Shown piece after piece: positions 16,274 through 25,208 of a DNA stretch of 64,000 nt (the stretch's first letter is position 1; every line of letters begins with the position of its first letter). Origin of the DNA: an uncultured Collinsella sp. (GTDB taxonomy: Bacteria; Actinomycetota; Coriobacteriia; Coriobacteriales; Coriobacteriaceae); the NCBI GenBank assembly GCA_934647195.1, contig CAKUFD010000002.1, positions 124,001 to 188,000 of the forward strand, in the 5' to 3' direction. Made by a program: the position numbers and the translations under genes. The notes below the pieces were generated by a model, which was not told the DNA's origin, made no database searches, and saw nothing but the letters and a program-made list of their open reading frames with translations.

Positions 16274-17127
16274 AAGTCTTTTTGGTTCCCAATTACTATA
16301 AGGACGAGGCGATTCAAAGCGGCTTGACGCTTGAGCTTTGGCTTACACGTCAGGGTGTCGAGGTTGCCTGGGCGGTAGATCAGCGCTCTGGCATTAAGGA
16401 TGAAACGGATATCTCCGATTTCGATCTTGTCATCTCGCTTGGTGGCGATGGTACGTTGCTGCGAGCGGCTCATCTTGTGGGCGTAAATGAGATTCCCATC
16501 CTAGGTCTTTCCTATGGTCACGTTGGCTTTCTGACGGCCGCGAACCCCGAAGAAGGCGACATCTTGCGCGTCGTTTCCGATGCGCTTGCAGACGAGATGC
16601 ACGTAAGCCGTCGCGCCACGCTTTGCTGCGAGGTGCACAGCGTTTTGGCAAATGGCGAGGAGCGAATCATCACCGCTCAAGCCCTCAATGATTTGGCGCT
16701 TACGCGTGGACCGCTTTCCGACATGGTCGAGTTTGACATTTCTGTCTCCGGCCATCATATCGATCGACTGCGCGGCGATGGCGTCGTTGTGTCCACGGCA
16801 ACGGGCTCTACGGGCTATGCGCTTTCTGCTGGAGGGCCTATCGTCAGTCCCGATTTTTCCGGCATGGTTTGTGTTCCCATCGCACCCCATACCATTCAGG
16901 CCCGCGCGTTTCTCACCTCGCCATCCGATATTGTGGAAATTGCCATGTCGCATGATCGCCCCTCCGTTCCCGCCATCGCGGTGGATGGGCAGTTTTTGAA
17001 TCCTGAGGGTGAAGTGGAATACGTGGCCGTTAGGCGCGGTGACGCAGACGTCCTGTTGCTCGATTATGGCCCCGAGAGCTTCTACAATTCTGTTTCACGC
17101 GTTTTTTACGGTGTTCGCCATGATTGA
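16270..17127 (+). CDS. nadK: NAD kinase
   Basis: The 285-residue protein has the NAD kinase signature. GGDGTLL (about residue 58) carries the catalytic Asp; NEIPILGLSYGHVGFLT follows, and TATGSTGYALSAGGP marks the NAD-binding domain. It phosphorylates NAD to NADP in the cytoplasm. The ATG overlaps the tlyA stop by four bases (ATGA). The tlyA-nadK-recN order is common in Actinobacteria. Confidence 0.96.
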   Translation: MKVFLVPNYYKDEAIQSGLTLELWLTRQGVEVAWAVDQRSGIKDETDISDFDLVISLGGDGTLLRAAHLVGVNEIPILGLSYGHVGFLTAANPEEGDILRVVSDALADEMHVSRRATLCCEVHSVLANGEERIITAQALNDLALTRGPLSDMVEFDISVSGHHIDRLRGDGVVVSTATGSTGYALSAGGPIVSPDFSGMVCVPIAPHTIQARAFLTSPSDIVEIAMSHDRPSVPAIAVDGQFLNPEGEVEYVAVRRGDADVLLLDYGPESFYNSVSRVFYGVRHD

Positions 17128-18757
17128 TGAGTTGGTTGTCCACAATATCGCTCTGATTAGCGACGCGCAGATTTCGTTTGCCCCTGGTCTTACGGTCCTT
17201 ACCGGTGAAACGGGAGCTGGCAAGACGGCGCTTCTTTCTGCTCTCAAGTTATTGATGGGCGAGCGCGCAGATTCCTCGTGTGTTCGTGAGGGCGAGGCAG
17301 GAGCTCTTGTTCAAGGCCGGCTCTATCGCAGTGATGTGGATGCTGAGGGTTTTGTTGTTGAGCGCCGGCTTTCCGCTGATGGCCGCAGCCGCGTGAAAAT
17401 CAATGGCTCTTTGGCAAGCGTATCGGAGCTTGCGTCTCGGGTGAGCCCTCTTGTTGATATTTGCGGCCAGCATGAGCATCAACGGCTGCTCGACAACTCA
17501 TATCATTTGACCATGGTCGATACCTGGTCGCGTGATACGATTGCCCCCGCTCAAACTGCGTATATTGCTGCTTTTCGCGAACACAAGCGCCTTATGAGGG
17601 AGTATGACGAACTTGAGCGGGCTGCGCGTACCCAGGGTTCTCGTCTCGAGGAAGCTCGTTTTTGTGTTGAGAGGATCGAAGAGGTCGATCCTAAGCCCGG
17701 AGAGCTCGAAGAACTGGAAGAGATTCTTCCTCGCGCAGAACATGCAGAGGCGCTTGCCACCTGTGCAAACGATACACAGGAGTATCTGTCTGGCGAAGGG
17801 GGAGCGCTTGATGCTCTTAACAGCGCTATTGCCGAGCTTTCTCGTATGGGAAGTGTCGATGCGGCTCTCGCTGGATTTGCGGATGAGCTGAGCGGTGCTG
17901 CCATCACCATGGAAGACGCTGCTGCTGAGCTCCGTCGCTATCGTGATTCCGTCGATTTTGATCCTGCCGATCTTGCTCGTAAGCATGAGCGTCTGGGCGC
18001 GCTCAATGCTCTAAAACGCCAATTTGGACCATCGATGGATGATGTCTTCGAGCGCTATCGTCAAAGTTCCGAACTTTTGGGCCTTGTAAATGATTCTGAT
18101 GCGCGCCTTGCCCAGGCTCAGCGTCGCCTGGACGAGGCCGAGGCTGTCCTTCAAGAAGCTGCGAAAAAGCTAGCACGTCGTCGTGCGGCTGCTGGCCCTC
18201 GATTCTGTCGTGAGGTGGGAAAGCAGCTTTCCCGTCTCGAGATGGGCAACGCCGAGCTTGTCTGGCAGGTTCGCGACCTCGACCGCAAGGCTTGGACTGA
18301 ATCGGGCTCTTGCTCGTATGAACTGCTGTATCGCAGCGGTGCTGGCTTAACGCCGCGTCCTTTGCGTCGCATCGCTTCGGGAGGCGAGCTTTCGCGTGTC
18401 ATGCTTGCCTGCAGCGTTGTCCTCGGCGAGGCCGACGGTGTTTCGACGATGGTTTTTGATGAAATCGATGCTGGCGTGGGCGGTGCAACCGCTCGCTCCC
18501 TTGCGGCGGTTCTTTCCGATCTTGCGCGCACGCACCAGGTGATTGTAGTCACGCATACCGCGCAGATTGCCGTTGCAGCATCGCGCCACTATCTTGTCAC
18601 CAAGAATACCGATACGGAAGTTCCCATTACCTCCATCGCTCCGATTGCGGGAGCTGACCGCGTCAGTGAAATCTCGCGCATGCTTTCGGGAGACACCGAG
18701 CAGGTTTCGATCGATCATGCTCGAGCCCTTTTGGAAGAAGCGGGCACCTTGGATTAA
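17120..18757 (+). CDS. recN: DNA repair protein RecN
   Basis: The 545-residue SMC-like ATPase has Walker A (GETGAGKT, about residues 28-35) at the N-terminus, then long charged coiled-coil helices (about 145-365). The C-terminal lobe holds the signature LRRIASGGELSRVMLA and Walker B MVFDEIDAGVGG, and ends with TVVTHT-like residues. RecN acts early in double-strand-break repair. The open frame begins upstream at 17009 within nadK, but the family start (MIDELVVHNIAL) lies at the ATG at 17120, which overlaps the nadK stop by eight bases. It is the last gene of the forward cluster and faces the aro operon. Confidence 0.96.
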   Translation: MIDELVVHNIALISDAQISFAPGLTVLTGETGAGKTALLSALKLLMGERADSSCVREGEAGALVQGRLYRSDVDAEGFVVERRLSADGRSRVKINGSLASVSELASRVSPLVDICGQHEHQRLLDNSYHLTMVDTWSRDTIAPAQTAYIAAFREHKRLMREYDELERAARTQGSRLEEARFCVERIEEVDPKPGELEELEEILPRAEHAEALATCANDTQEYLSGEGGALDALNSAIAELSRMGSVDAALAGFADELSGAAITMEDAAAELRRYRDSVDFDPADLARKHERLGALNALKRQFGPSMDDVFERYRQSSELLGLVNDSDARLAQAQRRLDEAEAVLQEAAKKLARRRAAAGPRFCREVGKQLSRLEMGNAELVWQVRDLDRKAWTESGSCSYELLYRSGAGLTPRPLRRIASGGELSRVMLACSVVLGEADGVSTMVFDEIDAGVGGATARSLAAVLSDLARTHQVIVVTHTAQIAVAASRHYLVTKNTDTEVPITSIAPIAGADRVSEISRMLSGDTEQVSIDHARALLEEAGTLD

Positions 18758-18769
18758 CCCGATGCCCGC
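18740..18769. terminator. Possible bidirectional terminator between recN and aroQ
   Basis: An inverted repeat GCGGGCA (18740-18746) / TGCCCGC (18763-18769) spans the recN stop and the 19-base gap between the convergent recN and aroQ genes. Loop of 16 bases, no clear T tract on either side, so the call is weak. Confidence 0.35.
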
Positions 18770-18776
18770 CATCTAC

Positions 18777-19214
18777 TTATCGCGATAGGTGCTCTTTGAG
18801 AATGTGCAGCGCGTGGGCGTAGCCCACAAGGCCCTCTCCGACCACACGGTCAAAGCAGGCCATGCCCGCATAGGATAGTTGTCGGAAACCCTCGCGCTCA
18901 TCGACTGCCGAGATGTGTATCTCGACCGCAGGAATCTGAACTGCCTTGAGTGCATCGAGAATACCGACGCTCGTGTGCGTATAGGCGGCAGGATTGATGA
19001 CGATGCCATCGTAGACTCCAAGGGCTTGCTGAATCGTGTCGATCAGGTCTCCCTCGTGATTTGACTGGTAGACGTCAACCGTGTCAAAGCCTTCGTTTTG
19101 TCCGGCGACTCGACATAGCTCGACAAGGTCGTCATAGGTTTGGCGACCGTAGATGTCAGGCTCTCGGATGCCGAGCATATTGAGGTTCGGCCCGTTGATA
19201 ACAAGTGCATTCAT
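18777..19214 (-). CDS. aroQ: Type II 3-dehydroquinate dehydratase
   Basis: The 145-residue protein has the type II dehydroquinase motifs. INGPNLNMLGIREPDIYG holds the flexible-lid arginine and catalytic tyrosine, QSNHEGDLID is the second motif, NPAAYTHTSVGI the substrate pocket, and VEIHISAVDERE holds the catalytic histidine. It dehydrates 3-dehydroquinate to 3-dehydroshikimate. The start ATG at 19214 follows GAAGG. It is the last gene of the reverse-strand aro operon. Confidence 0.96.
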   Translation of the reverse strand: MNALVINGPNLNMLGIREPDIYGRQTYDDLVELCRVAGQNEGFDTVDVYQSNHEGDLIDTIQQALGVYDGIVINPAAYTHTSVGILDALKAVQIPAVEIHISAVDEREGFRQLSYAGMACFDRVVGEGLVGYAHALHILKEHLSR

Positions 19215-19229
19215 GGTTACAACCTTCTG

Positions 19230-20468
19230 CTAAATCATGGGCGGCAGGGTGTCGCGAATCAGCGATGCTGTGCGCATCGGGGAGTCCTGGGATGCGACTT
19301 CATAGTCGGCCCAAGCGTGATAGATCGGCATGCGAGCAGAGGCCAGTGCCTGGATGCCGTCTCGAGCTGTAATGGGGCGACCATGGGTCGCGAGCTGCGA
19401 GAGTGCACGATCAATCATGACAATCGCGCTGTTCTGATGTAGAAGCGGGTAGTTTTCGGGGCGTGTGACCACTCCTCCTCCGCAGGAGATGACCTGTCCG
19501 CTGCGCTTGGAGACGTCGGCCAGGCAAGCGGTCTCTTGCTGGCGGAATGCCTCTTCTCCCTGCTGTTCGATATATTCTGAGCAACTGCAGCCTAGGCGCG
19601 ATTCAAGTTCTTGATCGATATCAACAAAGGGTCTATCAAGAAGCGAGGCCAAGGCTTTACCGCCGCGCGTCTTGCCGCATCCGGGCATGCCGATGATTGC
19701 GACGTTTTGCTCAGTAGCCGCTAAGCGCCTGGTCACGTCATATGTGCGAGCCAACTCGATGGGTTTGCCGGTGTAGCGCTCGACCGCTTGCGCCGCTTGA
19801 GCGACAAGCATCAATAGACCGCTTGTGCAAGGGATGCCGCGCTTCTCTGCTTCGAGGATGATCCCGGTGCGCGCTGGGTTGTAGACGATGTCGACAACAG
19901 CCTTGAGGTCGGGTAGGTCATCGAGGCTGCACGGCGAATCGGGGCAATTGGGATACATGCCTACGGGCGTGCAGTTGACGGCAAGTTCAATTTCGGCAAG
20001 ATTTTTGAGGTTGTCGTAGGTATGCTCCCCATGTCGGCTGATGGAAATCGCTTCGACATCCATATCGGCCAGTACTGCCATGACGGTTGCGCCGGCGCCT
20101 CCCGTTCCGCCGAAGACCGCGGCTCGCATACCTGTGACATCGATGCCAAGGGATTCGACGAGGCACTTGAATCCATAGTAATCGGTGTTGTCACCATAGA
20201 GCGTACCGTCTTCGCGGCGCGTGATGGTGTTGACGTTGCCCAGACGACGAGCGATATCGCTCATGTCGGCGAGGTGGGGGATGACTGCGCGCTTATAAGG
20301 GATGGTAACGTTGACGCCTTCCCATTCATCGCCCTTCAGAAAGGCCTCAAGTTCTTCGGGTTCTCGCTCAAAGCGTCGGTAGTCAAGTCCCGCAAGCTCT
20401 CTGTAGATGGTGGGGGTGTAGGAATGTCCTAGCACTCGTCCCAAAACGCCATATGGTCTCGTTGCCAT
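19230..20468 (-). CDS. aroE: Bifunctional shikimate dehydrogenase-shikimate kinase fusion
   Basis: The 412-residue protein has AroE in the first about 240 residues: VLGRVLGHSYTPTIYREL for the substrate-binding start, the catalytic lysine in NVTIPYK, the aspartate in GDNTDYYGF and a Rossmann loop FGGTGGAGAT. A second complete shikimate kinase follows from about residue 250: Walker A GMPGCGKT, VDID, EAFRQQE, CGGG and RMPIYHAW near the end. Both halves look active, so it would turn dehydroshikimate into shikimate-3-phosphate. The ATG overlaps the pheA stop by one base. A separate shikimate kinase gene exists at 7448. Confidence 0.92.
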   Translation of the reverse strand: MATRPYGVLGRVLGHSYTPTIYRELAGLDYRRFEREPEELEAFLKGDEWEGVNVTIPYKRAVIPHLADMSDIARRLGNVNTITRREDGTLYGDNTDYYGFKCLVESLGIDVTGMRAAVFGGTGGAGATVMAVLADMDVEAISISRHGEHTYDNLKNLAEIELAVNCTPVGMYPNCPDSPCSLDDLPDLKAVVDIVYNPARTGIILEAEKRGIPCTSGLLMLVAQAAQAVERYTGKPIELARTYDVTRRLAATEQNVAIIGMPGCGKTRGGKALASLLDRPFVDIDQELESRLGCSCSEYIEQQGEEAFRQQETACLADVSKRSGQVISCGGGVVTRPENYPLLHQNSAIVMIDRALSQLATHGRPITARDGIQALASARMPIYHAWADYEVASQDSPMRTASLIRDTLPPMI

Positions 20469-21613
20469 TACAGCACCTCCGTATATGTACCGAAGTAGAC
20501 ATAGGAATCGCAGATGTCGTCTAAAGAATCCAGGAGCGTATCGAGCTCATTGCTCGCTGCGGGGGCTTCAAGATCGAAATAGAAGACAAACTCGAAATCG
20601 CGTCCCGGTATGGGTCGGCTTTCAAGTTTGACCATATTGATTCCCAGAGCATAGAAGCGCTCAAGCATTCGATAGAGCGAACCGGGCTCATGCTTGAGGG
20701 TAACCATCAGAGATGTCCTGTTGGCGCCGGGATAGATTTTAGGCTCTGCGGAAATGACGACGAACCTTGTGTAATTGGAGTCGGCATTTTGGACATCGCG
20801 GGCGGCCACTTCGAGCCCGTAGAGCTCAGCACAGCTTCGAGACGAGATTGCGGCGATATCGTCTCGATCGGATTCAGCAACCATTTGAGCGGCCATTGCC
20901 GTGTTTTCTGTAACGGTCACCTGAGCACCAAGGCGCTCGATGATATCGGAGCATTGAGCGATTGCCTGTTGATGGGAGCAGATTTCAGTAATGTTCTCAA
21001 GATCGGTTCCCGGTGTTACCAGAAGCTGATGGTCGATCTTTTGTCGCAAGCTCTTGACGATGGACACACGGTACTGTGCCATGAGGTCATAAACCTGGTT
21101 GACCGAGCCTGCCGTGGAGTTTTCGATGGGCAGCACGCCATACTCGCAAAGACCGCTTTGAACGGCGCGAAAGACGCCTTCGAATGTGGTGAAATACGAT
21201 ATGACGGGCACGCGGAACAGGCGGCATGCGGCAATTTGGCTATAGGCCCCCTCAACGCCCTGGCAGGCAACGTGCGCGGTGCTGGGGAAGGCTTCCGAAG
21301 ACGGAAGAAGTGAAGCACGTGCTCGTGAGGAAAGACTTTCGGCGTCGTTGGCATGAAGGATCTTTTGCTGTTCCGCCTTGTTCATGGTCATGAGAAGTGA
21401 GAAAAGCGAGACGGCTTGCGAGGCGTAGCGCTCGGGCGCGCGGTCCATGATGTCGGCGAGTTTGGCACGCTCGCGGGCAGGGTCGAAGACCGCCTTCTTC
21501 ATGCCTTTTTTCGCAGCGGCGACTTCTTGAGCCAGGTCCATGCGACGACAAAAGAGGTCAAGCAGCTGCGTATCGATCGAATCGATTTGAGTTCTGACGT
21601 CGGTGAGTTCCAT
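20468..21613 (-). CDS. pheA: Bifunctional chorismate mutase / prephenate dehydratase (P-protein)
   Basis: The 381-residue protein has three domains. Residues 1-90 are an AroQ-class chorismate mutase (RTQIDSIDTQLLDLFCRRM). Residues about 110-290 are prephenate dehydratase (GVEGAYSQIA, VLPIENSTAGSVNQVYDL, and the Thr-Arg-Phe motif NYTRFVVIS). The C-terminal ACT domain has the ESRP phenylalanine-binding motif, so feedback inhibition by phenylalanine is likely. I chose the ATG at 21613 with AGGAAG upstream; the open frame runs back to 21730 but the extra 39 residues overlap aroC and lack family similarity. Confidence 0.94.
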   Translation of the reverse strand: MELTDVRTQIDSIDTQLLDLFCRRMDLAQEVAAAKKGMKKAVFDPARERAKLADIMDRAPERYASQAVSLFSLLMTMNKAEQQKILHANDAESLSSRARASLLPSSEAFPSTAHVACQGVEGAYSQIAACRLFRVPVISYFTTFEGVFRAVQSGLCEYGVLPIENSTAGSVNQVYDLMAQYRVSIVKSLRQKIDHQLLVTPGTDLENITEICSHQQAIAQCSDIIERLGAQVTVTENTAMAAQMVAESDRDDIAAISSRSCAELYGLEVAARDVQNADSNYTRFVVISAEPKIYPGANRTSLMVTLKHEPGSLYRMLERFYALGINMVKLESRPIPGRDFEFVFYFDLEAPAASNELDTLLDSLDDICDSYVYFGTYTEVL

Positions 21614-21644
21614 CGGGCTTCCTTGTGCGAGTAGTGATGATCGG

Positions 21645-22778
21645 TTACTGTCCGCAACGCTCTGGGCGAAAAGCGGGCGAGGGAGGGACGTTAAAGCGGC
21701 CGTCTTCAAGAAGTGCGTCGAGCACGGCAAGGGCAGCTGCTGCTTCTACAACCGGCACCGCGCGCGCGACGATACAAGGATCATGCCTTCCCTTGACGGA
21801 TAGGGGCGCATTCGTTCCATCCGGCAAGTTGACGCTTTGCTGCTCCTGCGCGATAGACGGAGTTGGTTTGAGCGCGAGGCGAAAGACGATCGGCGCACCG
21901 GTGGTGATGCCGCCGAGAGCGCCGCCAGCGTGATTGGTCTGGCAGCAAACTCGGCCGTTATCCATGTGATAGGCATCGTTGTTTTGGCTTCCGAACATCG
22001 ACGCCACCTTGAAGCCCGCGCCGAATTCGAGGCCCTTGACGGCAGGAATGCCAAATGCGATTTGTGCGATACGATTTTCGATGCCATCAAACATGGGGTC
22101 ACCGATGCCCGCGGGCACACCGTATACCGCACACTCCACCGCGCCGCCCACGGAGTCAAGGCGCTCTTTAGCGGAAAGAATGGTCTTACGCATCAAAGCC
22201 GCAGCTTGAGGGTCGATGCAGGGGAGTTCGTTTTGAAGGATTGCCGTTGTCTGAGAGCTGTCGCAGGACAGGTCGTTAAGATGCACATCTGTGACGTCGC
22301 CGACCTGCTGCATATGGGCGCAGACGGTGATACCGACCTGTGCGAGTGCTTGCAGGGCAAGGCCGCCTGCAATGCAGAGCGGGGCGGTGAGTCGCCCTGA
22401 GAAATGTCCGCCGCCAGCGACATCATGCCAGTTGCCGTAGCGTACATATGCGGGCCAATCGGCATGACCGGGGCGAGGGATGCGGCGCAGTTCGCTGTAA
22501 TCTTTGGAACGCGTGTTGGTGTTTTCGATAACGGCGGCAAAAGGCGCTCCGCACGTGTGGCCATCGGTGATTCCGCTTAGCACATGGACGGTGTCTGCTT
22601 CGCGTCGCGGCGTCGAGGTGTCATTTTTGCCCGGCGCGCGGCGGTCGCAAAACGCCTGAAGCGCCTCTACGTCAACAGGGATGCCTGCCGGCAAGCCGTC
22701 CAACGAGCACCCGATAGCGGTAGAGTGCGATTGGCCGAAAATGCTCAGGTGAATGCGATTTCCGAAGGTCGAAGACAT
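21645..22778 (-). CDS. aroC: Chorismate synthase
   Basis: The 377-residue protein carries the chorismate synthase signatures: GNRIHLSIFGQSHS at the start, an arginine-rich RRIPRPGHADW segment, GGGHFSGRLTAPL, and the region around NQTNHAGGALGGI. It uses reduced FMN to make chorismate from EPSP. The ATG is preceded by GGAG inside the end of aroA; the spacing between aroA and aroC is three bases. Confidence 0.96.
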   Translation of the reverse strand: MSSTFGNRIHLSIFGQSHSTAIGCSLDGLPAGIPVDVEALQAFCDRRAPGKNDTSTPRREADTVHVLSGITDGHTCGAPFAAVIENTNTRSKDYSELRRIPRPGHADWPAYVRYGNWHDVAGGGHFSGRLTAPLCIAGGLALQALAQVGITVCAHMQQVGDVTDVHLNDLSCDSSQTTAILQNELPCIDPQAAALMRKTILSAKERLDSVGGAVECAVYGVPAGIGDPMFDGIENRIAQIAFGIPAVKGLEFGAGFKVASMFGSQNNDAYHMDNGRVCCQTNHAGGALGGITTGAPIVFRLALKPTPSIAQEQQSVNLPDGTNAPLSVKGRHDPCIVARAVPVVEAAAALAVLDALLEDGRFNVPPSPAFRPERCGQ

Positions 22779-22781
22779 GCG

Positions 22782-24101
22782 TTACTCCTCAATGAGCGCT
22801 ACATCGCCGCCCAGAAGTCGGTAGTGATCAAAGAAATCGGGATAGGATTTGTTAACCGCCTCGGCTCCGTTGATGAGTACCTGAGAAGTGCAGCGTGAGG
22901 CGGCAACTGCTGCCATCATGGCGATGCGGTGGTCGTTATGGGAATCAACGGTGCCGCCGTTGAGCTCGGCCGTGCCCTGAATAATCAAGCTGTCGCCGTC
23001 AACTTCAACATGGGCGCCCAAGGCATTGAGCTCGGAGGCGGTAGTAGCAAGTCGATCGGACTCTTTGATGCGCAGGCGCGCACAATCGCGAATCACGGTT
23101 GTTCCCTGCGCGCAGGAGGCTACAGCCGAGATAACGGGAACGAGGTCGGGGATATCCTGCGCGCTCATCTCAAAACCGTTGAGCGCGTCGGGCTGGGCAG
23201 TCGCACACTTCGGTGCGCGCTGGATACGTGCACCGAAGCGTGAAAGAGCCGCCATCACGTTCCTATCTCCTTGGGCGGAGTTGAGGGAGACTCCTTCGAC
23301 GGCGATCGGGGCGTCGCTCAGGGCTCCCGCACAGAGCCAGAATGCTGCATTAGACCAATCGCCTTCTACCTGAACGGTGCCGGGGGAGCGGTAGCCACGG
23401 GCATTGACTGAAAACGTCGTTGTTTCGGGTTGGGAGGGCGTTGCGTCCGTGTGGCGAACGGCCACCTCAACGCCGAATTCCTTCATCGCTTGAATCGTGA
23501 GATTGATATAGGGGCGACTCTCGATCTTTCCCATGACGGCAACTTCGCTTGCCCCGTCAAGGAGAGGGAAGGAGAGCAAAAGGCCGGAGATGTACTGTGA
23601 GCTTACATTTCCAGGAAGAACGAAGCGGCCAGCGCGCATGCGCCCCGAGGTCTTGAGCGGAAAGCCTCCGAGGCCATCGAGATCGCATCCCGCAGCGATG
23701 ATTTCGTCGGATAGCGGGGCCAGGGGACGGGAACCGAGCCTGCCCGCTCCGACGAAGGATGCCTCGGCGCCTAGGGCACAGGCTACGGGAAGCATGAAGC
23801 GGAGGGTGGAGCCCGACTCCCCACAATCCAACGAGCCGCCATGAAGGGCTTTGAGCAGACCGAACTCAACGCTTCTTGGAGCGGGGCGTACCGAGAATCC
23901 GTCTTCCGTGTTCTCAATCTTGGCCCCAAGCGCCTCAAGACAGCGAACGGTTGCCTCGATATCAGCGCAGGTCGTGTTGCATGTCACGTGAGTAACGTCG
24001 TTTGAAAGCGCCGCAGCGATGATGAGGCGATGTGCCATGGATTTCGACGCGATTGCGGGTACGGTGCCGGCGAGAGGGCGCGGATTGATGATAGCTTTCA
24101 T
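22782..24101 (-). CDS. aroA: 3-phosphoshikimate 1-carboxyvinyltransferase (EPSP synthase)
   Basis: The 439-residue protein begins with the lysine/serine start SKSMAHRLIIAAALS and has the GESGSTLRFMLPVA loop, the SSQYISGLLLSFPL segment and the C-terminal NDHRIAMMAAVAA motif, all characteristic of EPSP synthase. The phosphate-site loop and Lys-Ser residues look intact. It joins PEP to shikimate-3-phosphate. The ATG follows GGCAGGAAC. Confidence 0.96.
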   Translation of the reverse strand: MKAIINPRPLAGTVPAIASKSMAHRLIIAAALSNDVTHVTCNTTCADIEATVRCLEALGAKIENTEDGFSVRPAPRSVEFGLLKALHGGSLDCGESGSTLRFMLPVACALGAEASFVGAGRLGSRPLAPLSDEIIAAGCDLDGLGGFPLKTSGRMRAGRFVLPGNVSSQYISGLLLSFPLLDGASEVAVMGKIESRPYINLTIQAMKEFGVEVAVRHTDATPSQPETTTFSVNARGYRSPGTVQVEGDWSNAAFWLCAGALSDAPIAVEGVSLNSAQGDRNVMAALSRFGARIQRAPKCATAQPDALNGFEMSAQDIPDLVPVISAVASCAQGTTVIRDCARLRIKESDRLATTASELNALGAHVEVDGDSLIIQGTAELNGGTVDSHNDHRIAMMAAVAASRCTSQVLINGAEAVNKSYPDFFDHYRLLGGDVALIEE

Positions 24102-24116
24102 GTTCCTGCCTTGTGG

Positions 24117-25190
24117 TTACAGTCCCTGTTCGATGAGCTTGCGGAAGTCATCAAGGGATAGGTTTTTGATGTTTACGGATCCAATCGCCTCTATCGCGAC
24201 GATGTTCAAGGTGTCTCCATGGCGTTTTTTATCTGCCTTGGCATGCTTGAAGAGCGTGTCGACATCGAATTCGGTCGAGATGGGGAGACCGTGGGCCGCG
24301 ACGACCGCCTCGATGCGGCGGGCGGTCTCCCCGTCGCACCAGCCTCGCTTTGCGCATGCGCGCGCCATGATGCACATGCCTGCGGCCACGGATGAACCGT
24401 GGCCAAGGCGATACTCGTTTGCGCTTTCCACGGCATGTCCAATGGTATGTCCGAGGTTGAGCGTCTGGCGAAGCCCACGTTCGCATTCGTCGTTCGAAAC
24501 GACGTCACGTTTGATTTCAACGCAGCGGGCGATAACGCTCCCGAGTCGCTCGTGGTCATCGCGCGACTCGGTGAGCGGAGTTTTTTCGAGCGAGGCGAAC
24601 AGGTCGGGGTCGCACATCACGCCGTATTTGATTACTTCCCCGCAGCTATCTGCAAATAAGGTTGGGGCAATGGTGTCGAGCGCTTCAACGCTGGCTACCA
24701 CTGCGCGCGGCTGAAAGAAAGCGCCTGCAAGATTTTTGCCGTGCACAAGGTCGACGGCGGTCTTTCCGCCAACAGAAGAGTCGACCATGGCGAGGAGGCT
24801 TGTCGGTACCTGTACGAGCTTGCAGCCGCGCATATAAGTTGCTGCGGCAAAGCCAGCGAGGTCGCCGACGACGCCGCCGCCGAGCGCTACCACTACGTCG
24901 TCACGGGTGAGTTCGGCTTCGGCGCAGTGCTCGAGCAGTCGTGCCAGCTCGGCCATGTTCTTAACGGTTTCGCTCGACTCGACAACATGGATATGGACGT
25001 CGTATCCGGCATCCCGAAGCGATGCGAGAACGGTATCGGAGTAGAGTGGAGCCACGTCGGTGTTCGACACGACCATAGCTCGGGAGCCGCCGGCGGTACT
25101 GCGCGCAATCTCGCCTACACGTGGCAAAAGCTCGCATGCGATGTGGACATCGTATGTCCTCGATGAGGTGGCAACTTCAATCGTCTGCAC
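24117..25190 (-). CDS. aroB: 3-dehydroquinate synthase (canonical)
   Basis: The 357-residue protein has an intact active site: LGGGVVGDLAGFAAA for NAD, PTSLLAMVDSSVGGKTAVD and HGKN for substrate, the metal-ligand glutamate in SCGEVIKYG, and the two metal histidines in NLGHTIGHAVE and LGHGSSVAAGM. It turns DAHP into 3-dehydroquinate. The start is a GTG (25188-25190 on the complement) preceded by AGGAAG. This gene is the reference for judging the degenerate paralogue at 7981-9081. Confidence 0.96.
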   Translation of the reverse strand: MQTIEVATSSRTYDVHIACELLPRVGEIARSTAGGSRAMVVSNTDVAPLYSDTVLASLRDAGYDVHIHVVESSETVKNMAELARLLEHCAEAELTRDDVVVALGGGVVGDLAGFAAATYMRGCKLVQVPTSLLAMVDSSVGGKTAVDLVHGKNLAGAFFQPRAVVASVEALDTIAPTLFADSCGEVIKYGVMCDPDLFASLEKTPLTESRDDHERLGSVIARCVEIKRDVVSNDECERGLRQTLNLGHTIGHAVESANEYRLGHGSSVAAGMCIMARACAKRGWCDGETARRIEAVVAAHGLPISTEFDVDTLFKHAKADKKRHGDTLNIVAIEAIGSVNIKNLSLDDFRKLIEQGL

Positions 25191-25208
25191 GAGGCTTCCT
25201 CCTGGTGA

